From DASQFQ01 sp963802905 (lineage in GTDB: Bacteria; Actinomycetota; Thermoleophilia; Solirubrobacterales; Solirubrobacteraceae): 64,000 nucleotides of DNA. Position numbers and translations under genes: made by a program. The notes under the pieces are model-generated. The model was given only the letters and a program-made list of their open reading frames with translations, was not told where the DNA came from and did no database searches. The DNA is taken from contig CAWDKH010000012.1 of assembly GCA_963802905.1 (NCBI GenBank), forward strand, positions 1 through 64,000, in the 5' to 3' direction. Positions 9,113-18,515 of this stretch are shown one piece after another; within the stretch, counting starts at the first letter, position 1, and every line of letters starts with the position of its first letter.

Positions 9113-10104
9113 CGCAATCCCTCGCTCTCATCGCGCCCGAACATCAGGTTCAGGTTCTGCACCGCCTGCGAGGCGGCGCCCTTCCACAGGTTGTCGATGG
9201 CGGAGAACACCAGCACCCGCCCGGTGCGGTCGTCGCGGTGCACCGAGATGCGGCAGTAGTTCGTGTCGCGGACCTCGATCACCCCGGGCGGGCCGAGCGC
9301 GACCTCGACCCACACCTCGCCCTCGTAGGCCTCGCGGTAGAGGTCGGCGAGCTCCCCCTCGCTGAGCTCGATCCCCGGCGTCACGTAACAGGACACCAGC
9401 TCCCCCTGGGCGAGCGGCACGAGGTGCGGGGTGAACGTGATCGGCAGTGACGCGCCGAGCACGGCGAGCTCCTGCTCGATCTCCGGGGTGTGCCGGTGGC
9501 GCTCGACCTTGTACGGGGTCATGTTCTCGTCGGCCGAGATGAAGTGGGTGGTCTGCGTCGGCGAGCGGCCCGCGCCGGAGACCCCCGACTTCGCGTCGAT
9601 CACCACGTCGGCGATCGCGCCCGCCCGCGCCAGCGGCGCCAGCCCGAGCAGCGCTGCGGTCGGGTAGCAGCCGGGGTTGGCCACGAGATCGGCGCCGGCG
9701 ACCGCCTCGCGGTAGAGCTCGGTCAGCCCGTAGACGGCGGCGCCGAACAGCTCGGGCGCGCCGTGCGGGCCGTACCAGTCGTCATAGACCTCGGGGTCGC
9801 GCAGCCGGAAGTCGGCCGACAGATCGACGACCCGCACGCCGCGCTTGCGCAGCGCGGCGACGGCCGGCGCGGAGACGCGATGCGGCCAGCAGACCAGTGC
9901 CGCGTCGACGTCGCCCTGCACGTCCGGGTCCCAGTCCTCGAGCACGAGCGGCACGCGCGTGCGCGGGTGGACCTCGTCGAGCACCGCGCCCGCCTCGGAG
10001 CGCGCGGTGACGTGCTTGAGCTCGAAGAACGGGTGGCGCCACAGCAGCGACGCCGCGATCGCACCCGCGTAGCCGGACGCTCCGAGGACGGCGACCTCAG
10101 CCAC
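9109..10104 (-). CDS. argC: N-acetyl-gamma-glutamyl-phosphate reductase
   Basis: 331 residues from GTG 10104, overlapping the pheT end by 8 nt. NAD(P)-binding VAVLGASGYAGA at the N-terminus, catalytic Cys in LVANPGCYPTAALLGL, and KSGVSGAGR later in the chain are all present. It reduces acetylglutamyl phosphate to the semialdehyde. Direct overlap with pheT ties arginine synthesis to the phenylalanyl-tRNA synthetase transcript. Confidence 0.95.
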   Translation of the reverse strand: MAEVAVLGASGYAGAIAASLLWRHPFFELKHVTARSEAGAVLDEVHPRTRVPLVLEDWDPDVQGDVDAALVCWPHRVSAPAVAALRKRGVRVVDLSADFRLRDPEVYDDWYGPHGAPELFGAAVYGLTELYREAVAGADLVANPGCYPTAALLGLAPLARAGAIADVVIDAKSGVSGAGRSPTQTTHFISADENMTPYKVERHRHTPEIEQELAVLGASLPITFTPHLVPLAQGELVSCYVTPGIELSEGELADLYREAYEGEVWVEVALGPPGVIEVRDTNYCRISVHRDDRTGRVLVFSAIDNLWKGAASQAVQNLNLMFGRDESEGLR

Positions 10105-12553
10105 GCAGCCGCGCTCCGAGCTGCTCGGACAGCGCGGCGACGATCTTCTCGCGCCGCTTGGCGGCCTCCTCGTCGGTCAGCGTGCGGTCGGGGGCGCGGA
10201 ATTCGAGCCGCAGCGCCAGCGACGCCGAGCCCTCCCCCACCTGCGCGCCGCGGTAGACGTCGAACACCTCGGCGCGGCGCAGCAGTGCGCCGCCGGCCTT
10301 GCGCACGACAGCGACGACCTGCGCGGCCGAGACGCCGTCGGGCACGACGATCGCCATGTCCTGGCGCACGGCCGGGAACGAGGTCAGGTCCTCGTAGTCG
10401 GGCGTCAGCACGGCCTTGTCGGCGAGGACGCCGAAGTCGAGCTCGAAGCCCGCGGCCTGCTCGACGTCCCAGCGCGCGGCGACCGCCGGATGCAGCTCGC
10501 CCAGCCAGCCGGCGGGCTCGCCGCCCGCCAGCACGCGCGCGGAGCGCCCGGGGTGCAGGAACGGCTCGCGCGACGGCTCGACCTCCCACGGCACGCGCAG
10601 CGCGGCCATCACCGCTTCGAGCACGCCCTTGGCGGAGAAGAAGTCCGCACGCGCCGGCTCGCCCTCGCGCCACGTCGGCGGGCGCAGGTGGCCGGTGAGC
10701 AGCGCGGCGAGGTGCTGGCGCTCGGTCGGCAGGCGGTCGAGGCCCGGCACGGCACCGCGGGCGGCCCCGGCACCCGTTGCCGTCCGCGGGATCGCTGCCG
10801 CGAGGTAGATCGCCCCGTACTGCCACAGCCGCACGTCCTCGTTGCCGCGCGCCCGGTTGCGCTCGATGTTGTCGAGCAGCGGCCCGAGCAGGCTCGTCCG
10901 CAGCACCGACTGCTCCTCCGACATCGGGTTGGCGAGCTTGACGACCCGCGAGCGCGGATCGTCGGCGGGGATGCTCAGGCGCTCGACGAGGTTCGGCGCG
11001 GCGAAGCTCCAGCCCAGGATCTCGGAGACGCCGGCGCCCAGGAGCGCGTCCTCGGCCCGCCGCCGCAGCCGCTGCGCTGGCTCGAGCCGGCCGCTGACCC
11101 CGCGCCGCGAGGGCAGCGTGGTCGGGAGCTTCTCGTAGCCCCAGATCCGCCCGACCTCCTCGACGAGGTCGGCCTCGCGGGTGACGTCGTTGCGCCGCCA
11201 GTGCGGCACGGTGACGTCGAGCCCGTCGTCGGCCTGCGCCACGCCGAAGCCGAGCCGCTCGAGGATCTTGGCCTGCTCGTCGCGGGGGATTGCGAGCCCG
11301 AGGAGCCCCGCGACGCGCGCCTCGCGCAGCCGGATCACCGCCGCCTCGGGCCCGGACCCGCCGACGTCGATCAGCCCGCCCACGATCCGCGCGCCGCACA
11401 GCTCGACCATCAGCCTCGCCGCCACCGCCTGCCCTTCGAGCGTGAGCTCCGGCGAGAGCCCCTTCTCGAACCGCCCCGACGCCTCGGTGCGCAGCGCCAG
11501 CCGCGACGAGGTGCGCTGGATGTTCGGCCCGTTCCAGGTCGCCGCCTCCATCAGCACGCGCGTGGTGGTGTCGTTGACCTCTGAGCGCGCACCGCCCATG
11601 ATCCCGGCGATCGACGTCGGGCCCTCGGCGTCCTCGATCAGGAGCATGCGCGAGTCGAGCTTCCGCTCGGCTTCATCGAGCGTGGTCATCGTCTCGCCGT
11701 CCCGCGCTCGCCGGACCACCAGCGAGCCGCCCGCCACCAGGTCCGCGTCGAACGCATGCATCGGCTGCCCGGTCAGCAGCATCGCGAAGTTCGTGATGTC
11801 GACGATGTTCGAGATCGGCCGCTGCCCCGCCGCCATCAGCCGCGCCTTCAGCCACGGCGGCGACTCCCCGAGCTTCACGTCGTCGAAGAGCAGCGCCGTG
11901 AAGCGCGGGCACAGCTCGTGGTCCTCGACCGTCACCGAGAAGCCGGGGATCTCGCCGGCGGCGGGCAGCTCGGCGCCGTCCGGCGGCGTCAGCGGCGCGC
12001 CCGTGGCAGCGTGGACCTCGCGCGCGACGCCGTAGACGGCCAGGCAATCGGGCCGGTTCGGCGTGATCTCGAGCTCGAGCACGTCGGACGCGAGCGGCAG
12101 CACCTCCTCGAGCGGCGTCCCCGGCAGGAGGTCGTCGTCGAGGACCATGATCCCCTCGTGCAGGGTGCCGATGCCGACCTCGTCCTCGGCCAGGATCATG
12201 CCGTCGGACTCAACGCCGCGGAGCTTCGCCTTCTTGAGCTTGACGCCGCCCGGCATCACCGCGCCCGGCCGCGCGACCGCGACGGTCTGGCCCTCGGCGA
12301 CGTTCGGCGCCCCGCACACGATCTGCGCGGTGTCGCCCTCGCCCAGCGCGACCATGCAGACCGTCAGCCGGTCGGCGTCGGGATGGCGCTCGGCCGACAG
12401 CACGCGGCCGACGACGAAGTTCTCGAGCGCCGTCACGCCGTGCGTGTAGATGCGCTCGACGTAGGTGCCGGTCATCGTCAGCCGCTCCTCGAGCGCGCTG
12501 ACGTCGAGGCCGGGATCGCAGTGATCGTGGAGCCAGAGCGTCGGGAGCAGCAT
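10097..12553 (-). CDS. pheT: Phenylalanyl-tRNA synthetase beta subunit
   Basis: 818 residues from ATG 12553, which shares an ATGA with the pheS stop. It contains the N-terminal tRNA-binding OB domain (FVVGRVLSAERHPDADRL, QIVCGAPNVAEGQ), the B3/B4 editing core, B5 (VTREADLVEEVGRIWGY) and a C-terminal FDX-ACB anticodon-binding domain (SFPAVRQDMAIVVPDG, ASLALRLEF). Length and domain order are normal. It pairs with PheS as an alpha2beta2 enzyme. Confidence 0.95.
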   Translation of the reverse strand: MLLPTLWLHDHCDPGLDVSALEERLTMTGTYVERIYTHGVTALENFVVGRVLSAERHPDADRLTVCMVALGEGDTAQIVCGAPNVAEGQTVAVARPGAVMPGGVKLKKAKLRGVESDGMILAEDEVGIGTLHEGIMVLDDDLLPGTPLEEVLPLASDVLELEITPNRPDCLAVYGVAREVHAATGAPLTPPDGAELPAAGEIPGFSVTVEDHELCPRFTALLFDDVKLGESPPWLKARLMAAGQRPISNIVDITNFAMLLTGQPMHAFDADLVAGGSLVVRRARDGETMTTLDEAERKLDSRMLLIEDAEGPTSIAGIMGGARSEVNDTTTRVLMEAATWNGPNIQRTSSRLALRTEASGRFEKGLSPELTLEGQAVAARLMVELCGARIVGGLIDVGGSGPEAAVIRLREARVAGLLGLAIPRDEQAKILERLGFGVAQADDGLDVTVPHWRRNDVTREADLVEEVGRIWGYEKLPTTLPSRRGVSGRLEPAQRLRRRAEDALLGAGVSEILGWSFAAPNLVERLSIPADDPRSRVVKLANPMSEEQSVLRTSLLGPLLDNIERNRARGNEDVRLWQYGAIYLAAAIPRTATGAGAARGAVPGLDRLPTERQHLAALLTGHLRPPTWREGEPARADFFSAKGVLEAVMAALRVPWEVEPSREPFLHPGRSARVLAGGEPAGWLGELHPAVAARWDVEQAAGFELDFGVLADKAVLTPDYEDLTSFPAVRQDMAIVVPDGVSAAQVVAVVRKAGGALLRRAEVFDVYRGAQVGEGSASLALRLEFRAPDRTLTDEEAAKRREKIVAALSEQLGARLRG

Positions 12554-13606
12554 CAGCCGAACTGCTCCAGGAAGCGCAGGTCGTTGTCGTAGAGCAGCCG
12601 GATGTCCGGCACGCCGTACTTGAGCGCCGCGATCCGCTCGATCCCCATCCCCCAGGCGAAGCCCTGGTGGATCTCGGGGTCGTAGCCGTACTCGCGCACG
12701 TACTCGAAGACGTTCGGGTCGACCTCGCCGGCGCCGAGCAGCTCGATCCAGCCCTCGCCCTTGCAGAGGTGGCAGCGCGAGCCGTCGCGCAGGAAGCCGC
12801 CGCCGTCGCAGTCGAAGCAGTCGACGTCGAGCTCGACGCTCGGCTCGGTGAACGGGAAGAAGTGCGGGCGGAAGCGAACCTGCGCGCTCGTCGCCGAAGA
12901 TGCCCTGGGCGAACGCCAGCAGCGTGCCCTTGAGGTCGGCGAGCGTGATGTCCTCGTCGACCGCCAGCCCCTCGACCTGGTGGAACTGCGGGGTGTGCGT
13001 GGCGTCGTTGTCGCGCCGGTAACAGGCGCCCGGGATCACGATGTACAGCGGCGGCGGCTGCTCCATCATCGAGCGCACCTGCATCGGCGAGGTGTGCGTG
13101 CGCAGCACGAGGTCGTCGTCGACGTAGAAGGTGTCCGACCACAGCCGCGCCGGGTGCGTGGCGTCGTGGTTGAGCCCGTCGAAGTTGTAGGCGACCGTCT
13201 CGACCTCCGGGCCCTCGACGACGCGGAAGCCGAGCCCGACGAAGATGTCCTCGAGCTCGCGCCGCGTTTGGGTCAGCAGGTGCAGGCGCCCGACCGGCTG
13301 GGCGGGCGAGCCGGGCAGAGTGACGTCGACGACGTCGGCGGCGAGCTTCGCGTCGAGCTCTGAGCGGTCGACCTCCTCGCGGCGGCGGCCGATCAGCCCC
13401 TCGATCGCGCCGCGCGCCTGATTGGCGGCCTTGCCGACCTTGCCGCGCTCCTCGGGCGGCAGCTCGGCCACGCCGCGCAGCAGCTGCGGCAGCTCGGCCT
13501 TGCGCCCGAGGTACTCGATCCGGATGCGCTCCAGCTCCTCGGAGGAGGCGGCGCGGTCGACCGCGGCCGCGGCCGCGTCCTGGATCTGCTGGATGCGGTC
13601 GATCAT
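12553..13606 (-). CDS. pheS: Phenylalanyl-tRNA synthetase alpha subunit (one frameshift as assembled)
   Basis: ATG 13606 begins a normal PheS: MIDRIQQIQDA, coiled N-terminus, VGRLHLLTQTRRELEDIF, TSPMQVRSMME, CYRRDNDATHTPQFHQVEG. After FGDERA the next conserved block (RFRPHFFPFTEPSVE) is in another frame; the break is at about 12881-12888. Coding then continues to RLLYDNDLRFLEQFG and TGA 12553-12555. The span is one base over a multiple of three; removing one base gives 350 residues and the normal spacing of five residues between FG and RFRP. Since PheS is essential, the break is most likely a sequence-consensus error. Confidence 0.9.
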
Positions 13607-14292
13607 CGGGACACCTCGTACATTGCCACCGTCGCGGCCATGGCCGCGTTCAGCGACTCGGAATGGATCGGGATGTGGCAGACCTCGTCGCACTCGGCGA
13701 GCACCTTGTCGGGCAGCCCCTCGCGCTCTGCGCCGACCACGAGCGTGACTTCACGCTCCCCCAGCTCGGCCAGCGACCGGCCCACGCCGCCGGCCAGCGC
13801 GACCCGCCGCCCCGGCAGCTCGTCGACCCCGCGCACGCGCGCCACGGGCACCGAGAAGATCGCCCCCATCGAGGCGCGCACGGCCTTGTGCCCATAGGGA
13901 TCGGCCGTGCCCGGGCCGAGCGCCACGCTGCCGGCGCCGAACGCGAGCGCCGAGCGCAGCACCGTGCCGACGTTGCCGGGGTCGCCGACCCCCCACAGCG
14001 CCACGCACAGCGGCCCGGCGGGCGCGGACGCCCAGCGCATCGGATAGACCGCCAGCGCGCGCGTGCTCGAGCCCATCTGCGAGACCTTGGCGAGCAGCGG
14101 CGGCGCCACCTCCTCGCCGTCGAGCCCGGAGCCGCCGGCCACGAGCCGCATCGACGCCGGCCAGCCGGCCGCCTCGGCGGCCTCGATCAGGTCCTCGCCC
14201 TCGGCCACGAACTCGCCCAGCTTCTCGCGCCACTTGCGCCCGGCGAGCTTGCGGACCTGCGTGAGATTGTCGTTGTGGGGGCTGGTAATCAC
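13603..14292 (-). CDS. TrmH/SpoU family RNA methyltransferase
   Basis: 229 residues from GTG 14292 (VITSPHNDNLTQVRKL). An upstream extension of the frame would run through the rplT terminator and is unlikely. N-terminal substrate-binding region (KLGEFVAEGEDLI) precedes a SPOUT knot: GVGDPGNVGTVLRSALAFGA, VVGAEREGLP and HIPIHSESLNAAMAATVAMYE. This is the 2'-O-ribose methylase class acting on rRNA or tRNA. Its stop overlaps the pheS start (ATGA), so it heads the pheST-argCJBD run. Confidence 0.9.
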   Translation of the reverse strand: MITSPHNDNLTQVRKLAGRKWREKLGEFVAEGEDLIEAAEAAGWPASMRLVAGGSGLDGEEVAPPLLAKVSQMGSSTRALAVYPMRWASAPAGPLCVALWGVGDPGNVGTVLRSALAFGAGSVALGPGTADPYGHKAVRASMGAIFSVPVARVRGVDELPGRRVALAGGVGRSLAELGEREVTLVVGAEREGLPDKVLAECDEVCHIPIHSESLNAAMAATVAMYEVSR

Positions 14293-14296
14293 GGCG

Positions 14297-14331
14297 AAAA
14301 AAAGGGCGCCGCTCCGACAGGAGGGGCGCCC
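14297..14331 (-). terminator. Intrinsic terminator after rplT
   Basis: Read on the minus strand, a stem GGGCGCC/GGCGCCC (14325-14331 and 14304-14310) with a 14-nt loop is followed directly by seven T (14297-14303). It lies between the rplT stop (14354) and the GTG of the methyltransferase gene (14292), so it separates rpmI-rplT from the pheST-arg run. Confidence 0.85.
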
Positions 14332-14353
14332 GGGGCTCTGGTGTCTTCGGCGG

Positions 14354-14713
14354 TCAGGCCGACGACGCCTCGCGGGCGCTCTCGGCAAAGCGTCGGAAGG
14401 TCTCGGCATCGCGCACGGCGATGTCGGCAAGCATCTTGCGGTCGACCTCGATGCCGGCCAGCTTGAGGCCGTGCATGAAGGTGGAGTAGGTCATGCCCTC
14501 CTGGCGCGCCGCGGCATTGATGCGGGTCACCCAGAGGCGGCGGAAGTCGCGCTTGCGGTTGCGGCGGTCGCGGTACGCGTAGGAATCCGCCTTCATCAGC
14601 GCTTCCTTGGCCCGCTTGTAGGAGGAGTGCGCCTCCCCGCGGTAGCCCTTGGCGCGATCGAGCGTCGCGCGGCGCTTCTTGCGGGCGTGGACGGAGCGCT
14701 TGACGCGGGTCAT
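14354..14713 (-). CDS. rplT: 50S ribosomal protein L20
   Basis: 119 residues, very basic: TRVKRSVHARKKRRATLDRA, RRNRKRDFRRLWVTRINAAA, GMTYSTFMHGLKLAGIEVDRK are diagnostic. It binds 23S rRNA early in 50S assembly. The start overlaps the rpmI stop (14710-14713). The C-terminus ends in a short Ala/Ser tail. Confidence 0.97.
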   Translation of the reverse strand: MTRVKRSVHARKKRRATLDRAKGYRGEAHSSYKRAKEALMKADSYAYRDRRNRKRDFRRLWVTRINAAARQEGMTYSTFMHGLKLAGIEVDRKMLADIAVRDAETFRRFAESAREASSA

Positions 14714-14913
14714 CGGCCGTTGCCCCCGAGCAGCTTGTTGACGGTCTTGGTATCCGCCTTCGAGATGACCCGATCCTTACGGAACCCGCGCTTACGCTTC
14801 GGCGACTTCTTCTCGAGAATGTGGCTCGAGTTCGCGTGACGCGCCCGGAGCTTGCCCGTGGCGGTCTTCTTGAAGCGCTTCTTCGCGCCGGAGTGGGATT
14901 TCATCTTCGGCAT
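14710..14913 (-). CDS. rpmI: 50S ribosomal protein L35
   Basis: 67 residues: MPKMKSHSGAKKRFKKTATG and HILEKKSPKRKRGFRK are typical of L35. In most bacteria infC sits directly upstream; here infC is ~5.5 kb away and this gene has its own promoter-like sequence immediately before the ATG. Confidence 0.96.
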   Translation of the reverse strand: MPKMKSHSGAKKRFKKTATGKLRARHANSSHILEKKSPKRKRGFRKDRVISKADTKTVNKLLGGNGR

Positions 14914-14924
14914 GGCGGTGGCGC

Positions 14925-14951
14925 AGTATAGATGGCTGTCTCGGTGCCCAA
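14925..14951 (-). promoter_or_regulatory. Candidate promoter for rpmI-rplT
   Basis: On the minus strand TATACT (14925-14930) lies 11 nt before the rpmI ATG, with TTGGGC (14946-14951) 15 nt further upstream. The -10 is near consensus; the -35 and its spacing are weaker. Transcription would start only a few bases before the ATG, giving an almost leaderless mRNA. Confidence 0.5.
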
Positions 14952-14976
14952 TCCCGACGGGACCGGTCGGGCTTTG

Positions 14977-15006
14977 TTAGGTTGCCCTACTTAGGCCGAC
15001 CTAACC
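14977..15006 (+). promoter_or_regulatory. IdeR/DtxR-like iron box upstream of the FTR1 operon
   Basis: The region contains TTAGGTTGCCCTA (14977-14989), immediately followed by the inverted repeat TTAGG-CCGA-CCTAA (14991-15004). The outer arms GTTAGGT (from 14976) and ACCTAAC are also complementary. The pattern resembles the IdeR consensus TTAGGTTAGSCTAACCTAA, possibly as two overlapping half-palindromes. It sits 25-55 nt upstream of an iron-uptake lipoprotein gene, where an iron-dependent repressor would act. Confidence 0.65.
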
Positions 15007-15030
15007 TTCTGACTCCGAGGAGATCCGCCC

Positions 15031-16110
15031 GTGCGTCCCGTCCTGCTCTTGCTCACCAGCGCCGTGCTCGCGCTCGCCGCGTGCGGCGGGGACGACAGCT
15101 CCGACAGCGCCGAGAAGACTCCCGCCGCCTCGAAGGAGGCCGGGACCGACCTCGCCGCCATCAAGACGTACCTGACCGACCACTCCCAGCGCCTCGCCGG
15201 CGATATCGCCACGCTGAAGGCGAACGCGCAGCAGTACCACGACCTGGCCGAGCAGAGCAACTTCGACACCAAGAAGATGCTCGCCGACAACCAAGAGCAG
15301 GTCGCCAAGCTCCTCGGCGACGCCAAGAAGACCTACATCGACGCGAACCCCGCCTACGAGGAGATGGAGGGCGTCGTGGCCGGCGTCCCCTCGCTCGCCG
15401 ACTACGACGTGATCATCGACGCCGGCAGCGACGGCTCGGACCCGGAGAGCGCGGTGCCGTTCTCGATCAAGACCGAGGACGGGAAGACCTACAAGCAGCC
15501 CGGCAACCTGTTCTTCCTGACCGAGAGCTCGCTCTACGGCACGGAGCCGAAGTGGTCGACCAAGGCCGACGTCGACGGCGACGGCAAGGTCGAGTTCGGC
15601 GAGGCGCTGCCCGACCCGCGCTTCTACAACGCCGCGATCGAGGAGTTCGACAAGCAGGCCAAGGAGCTCGACGCCTCCGCGCAGAAGTGGACCCCGAACG
15701 AGCAGGACGCGCTGACCGCGCTCGTCGTGATGACCCCGACGATGTCGGAGTACTTCGAGGCCTGGAAGAACTCGCGCTTCGTGGCCGGTGACAAGGCGAC
15801 CGAGAAGTCGTTCGTCGGCGCCTCGCGCCTGCAGGACATCGCCGACATCCTCGGCGGCCTGGAGCTGATCTACGCGAACGTGAAGCCGAAGATCGCCGAG
15901 GCGAACCAGGAGCAGGCCGACCAGACCGGCCAGTCGCTGAGCAAGCTCGAGGACTTCGCCGCCCGCCTGCGCGACGAGGAGGCCAACGGCAAGAAGTTCA
16001 CCGCCGAGGACGCCGACACGCTCGGCCGCCAGGCGCAGGACCAGGCCGAGGCGATCGCCGGCCAGATCACGCAGGCCGCCAAGCAGCTGAACATCGAGCT
16101 CGAGACGTAG
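15031..16110 (+). CDS. Putative iron-uptake lipoprotein (EfeO/imelysin-like)
   Basis: 359 residues from GTG 15031. A short signal ends in the lipobox LALAAC, so the mature protein is probably lipid-anchored outside the membrane. The body is acidic and mostly helical: KTYLTDHSQRLAGDIATL near the N-terminus and LQDIADILGGLELIYANV near the C-terminus resemble the four-helix EfeO/imelysin fold. A segment DVDGDGKVEFGEA looks like an EF-hand-type calcium loop. It is followed with a one-base overlap by an FTR1 permease, as expected for an iron donor. The family assignment rests on context more than on motif identity. Confidence 0.65.
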   Translation: MRPVLLLLTSAVLALAACGGDDSSDSAEKTPAASKEAGTDLAAIKTYLTDHSQRLAGDIATLKANAQQYHDLAEQSNFDTKKMLADNQEQVAKLLGDAKKTYIDANPAYEEMEGVVAGVPSLADYDVIIDAGSDGSDPESAVPFSIKTEDGKTYKQPGNLFFLTESSLYGTEPKWSTKADVDGDGKVEFGEALPDPRFYNAAIEEFDKQAKELDASAQKWTPNEQDALTALVVMTPTMSEYFEAWKNSRFVAGDKATEKSFVGASRLQDIADILGGLELIYANVKPKIAEANQEQADQTGQSLSKLEDFAARLRDEEANGKKFTAEDADTLGRQAQDQAEAIAGQITQAAKQLNIELET

Positions 16111-18515
16111 TGCGACTCGGCTGGGCCATCGTCTGCACCGCCGCGGCACTGCTGGTTGCCGCGGCACCGGCCCACGCCGCCGACACCCCATGGGGCAGCG
16201 CCGACCGCGTCCAGCGGGCGCTGTTCGCCGCGCAGGAGGACCTGATCCTCGGCACGCCGGCCGATGCGCAGGGCGAGGTCCGGCGGGCGCGCGCGGCCTA
16301 CCGCGGACCGCTGCGCCGGGCGCTGCGCGCCGAGGCGCCGGCGGCCGACCGCGCCCTACGGCGCGCCTTCGCGGTCGCCGACCGGGCCGCGCGTAAGGGC
16401 GACCGGCGCGCGCTCGCGGCCGCTCGCGGCGAGGCGCGGGCCGCGACGTTCGCGGGTGCCTACACCGTCACGCTGAACACGGCCGGCCGCGGCGACGCCG
16501 CGGCCGCGCGCTCGTGGCTGCTGCTGCGCGACTTCCGCACTGCGACGCGCTTCACGCGCCCGGGTGCCGACGCCACGGGCGCCGTCGCGCAGCTCGCCCG
16601 CGGCAAGCTCGCGCCGCGGGCAGCGCGGCTCGCGGTCGCCAAGGACCTGCTCGACGCCTACCAGGCGCGCCTGCGCGAGCTGCTCAAGGACGCCGACGGC
16701 GCGCGCGAGAAGGGCTTCGCCACCGGCGAAGCCGAGGCAGCCGCCCAGGCCGCCGGCTACTGGGAGATCCTCGCCGCCCGCTACGAGCAGGACCGCGGCG
16801 CGCCCGCCGCGGACGCTGCCGGCGCCGCCTTCGCGGAGCTGCGCGACGCCGCGGAGACCGGCGACAAGCAGGCCGCCGCCAGCGCCCGCGGCGAGATCGA
16901 CCAGGCGCTCGACGGCTTCACCGCCGCGCCGTTCACCGCCGAAGAGTCGGCGCGCCGCGCCCAGCAGCTCCTGCGCTTCGTCGCGCTCGTGCCGGTCGAG
17001 TACGGCCGCGGCGTCAAGGACGGGCGGGTCACGCTCGACTTCGAGGTCCAGGAGGCGATCGCGTTCGCCACCGCCGCCGACGCGGCATTCGACGACCTCC
17101 GCGACCAGCTCGCCAAGCGCGACAAGGCCGCCACCGACTCGGTCGGCGCCGAGATCGACCGCCTCAGCGCCGTCACCACCGACGCCGCTCGCAAGAAGAC
17201 CGGCGTCACCTCCCACGAGGACGTCGAGAAGCTCGGCAAGAAGATCGAGGACCAGCTCGCCGACGTCATGCCGGCCAAGTGGCAGAAGCCGACCGACGAC
17301 TCCGACTATGACCTGATCGCTCTCACCCTCGACCGCATGGAGGCCGCCGTCGGCGCCGGCCAGCGCCGCCAGGCCGAGCAGGCGAGGCTCGAGGCCTACG
17401 CGTTCTTCGAGTTCGGCCCCGAGCGGCGGCTGAAGTCGATCGACCCCGGGCTCGCGACCGACATCGAGGGCCTGATCTGGTTCGGCGCCATGGACCACGA
17501 CGGCCTCGCCGAGCTGATCTCCAAGGGCGCGTCACGGCGCGAGGTGCACGACACGCGGGTCGCGCTCGACGAGCAGCTCGAGGACGCGCGCGGGACGCTC
17601 GGCGACAGCGCCAGCCGCACGACGGTGGTCACCAACGCGGCGATCATCGTCTTCCGCGAGGGCCTCGAAGCGGTGCTGATCCTCGCCGCCATCACCGCGT
17701 CGTTCGTCGGCATCCGTCGGCGCCTGCGGCGGCCGGTGATGGTCGGAGCGGTGCTCGGCCTGATCGCGAGCGTGTTCACCTGGGTGCTCGCGCAGACGCT
17801 GCTCCAGTCGCTGTCGCGCTACGGCGAGAAGCTCGAGGCGGTGGTGGGGCTGATCGCCATCGGGGTGCTCTTACTGATCACCAACTGGTTCTTCCACCGC
17901 GTCTACTGGAGCGAGTGGATCGGGCGCTTCCACCGCCAGCGGCGCAAGCTGATGGCCAAGGAGCAGGCCGGCTTCTGGTCCGCGCAGGCGCTCGGGTTGC
18001 TGGTGCTCGGGCTCACGAGCGTCTACCGCGAGGGCTTCGAGACCGTGCTCTTCCTGCAGTCGCTCGAGCTGTCGGCCGGCGCGACCGCCGTGATCGAGGG
18101 CGCCGCGCTCGGGCTCGCGCTGACGCTCGGGGTGGCGGTGCTGACGTTCGCGCTCCAGCGCAAGCTGCCCTACAAGAAGATGCTGATCGTCACCGGCGTG
18201 CTGATCGGCGTCGTGCTGGTGGTCATGGTCGGCCAGACCGCGCGCACGATGCAGGGCACCGGCTGGCTGCCGATCACGCCGCTCGACTGGGACATCCCCG
18301 CGTCGCTCGGGCTGTGGATGGGCGTCTTCCCGAGCGTCGAGACGCTGCTCGCCCAGGTCGCGGCGATCGTGTTCGTGATCGGCTCCTACGTGGTTGCGAC
18401 GCAGGTCAAGGTCAAGCGCCCGCAGCGCAAGGCCGCGCGCAAGGGCGCCGAGGCTTCCGCGGAGCCGGTCGAGCCGGTCGAGCCGCTCGAGTCGAAGACG
18501 CCGGTCGCGAGCTAG
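16110..18515 (+). CDS. FTR1-family iron permease with large extracytoplasmic domain
   Basis: 801 residues from GTG 16110 (TAGTG overlap). A signal sequence ends at AHAAD, then ~480 residues of Ala-rich helices, probably outside the membrane. The membrane domain follows, with the paired iron-binding motifs FREGLEAVLI (about residue 513) and YREGFETVLF (about 638), and seven or so TM segments to about residue 770. FTR1/EfeU proteins import ferric iron after oxidation. The tail is a charged linker with repeated EPVEP. Confidence 0.88.
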   Translation: MRLGWAIVCTAAALLVAAAPAHAADTPWGSADRVQRALFAAQEDLILGTPADAQGEVRRARAAYRGPLRRALRAEAPAADRALRRAFAVADRAARKGDRRALAAARGEARAATFAGAYTVTLNTAGRGDAAAARSWLLLRDFRTATRFTRPGADATGAVAQLARGKLAPRAARLAVAKDLLDAYQARLRELLKDADGAREKGFATGEAEAAAQAAGYWEILAARYEQDRGAPAADAAGAAFAELRDAAETGDKQAAASARGEIDQALDGFTAAPFTAEESARRAQQLLRFVALVPVEYGRGVKDGRVTLDFEVQEAIAFATAADAAFDDLRDQLAKRDKAATDSVGAEIDRLSAVTTDAARKKTGVTSHEDVEKLGKKIEDQLADVMPAKWQKPTDDSDYDLIALTLDRMEAAVGAGQRRQAEQARLEAYAFFEFGPERRLKSIDPGLATDIEGLIWFGAMDHDGLAELISKGASRREVHDTRVALDEQLEDARGTLGDSASRTTVVTNAAIIVFREGLEAVLILAAITASFVGIRRRLRRPVMVGAVLGLIASVFTWVLAQTLLQSLSRYGEKLEAVVGLIAIGVLLLITNWFFHRVYWSEWIGRFHRQRRKLMAKEQAGFWSAQALGLLVLGLTSVYREGFETVLFLQSLELSAGATAVIEGAALGLALTLGVAVLTFALQRKLPYKKMLIVTGVLIGVVLVVMVGQTARTMQGTGWLPITPLDWDIPASLGLWMGVFPSVETLLAQVAAIVFVIGSYVVATQVKVKRPQRKAARKGAEASAEPVEPVEPLESKTPVAS

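Noticed and set aside
12881..12888. Programmed ribosomal frameshifting in pheS
   Set aside because: There is no slippery heptamer or downstream structure, other genes show the same kind of extra base, and PheS in other bacteria is read in one frame. A consensus error is simpler.
14293..14430. Longer form of the SpoU methyltransferase starting at 14430
   Set aside because: It would run through the rplT 3' end and its terminator; the GTG at 14292 starts at the usual family N-terminus.
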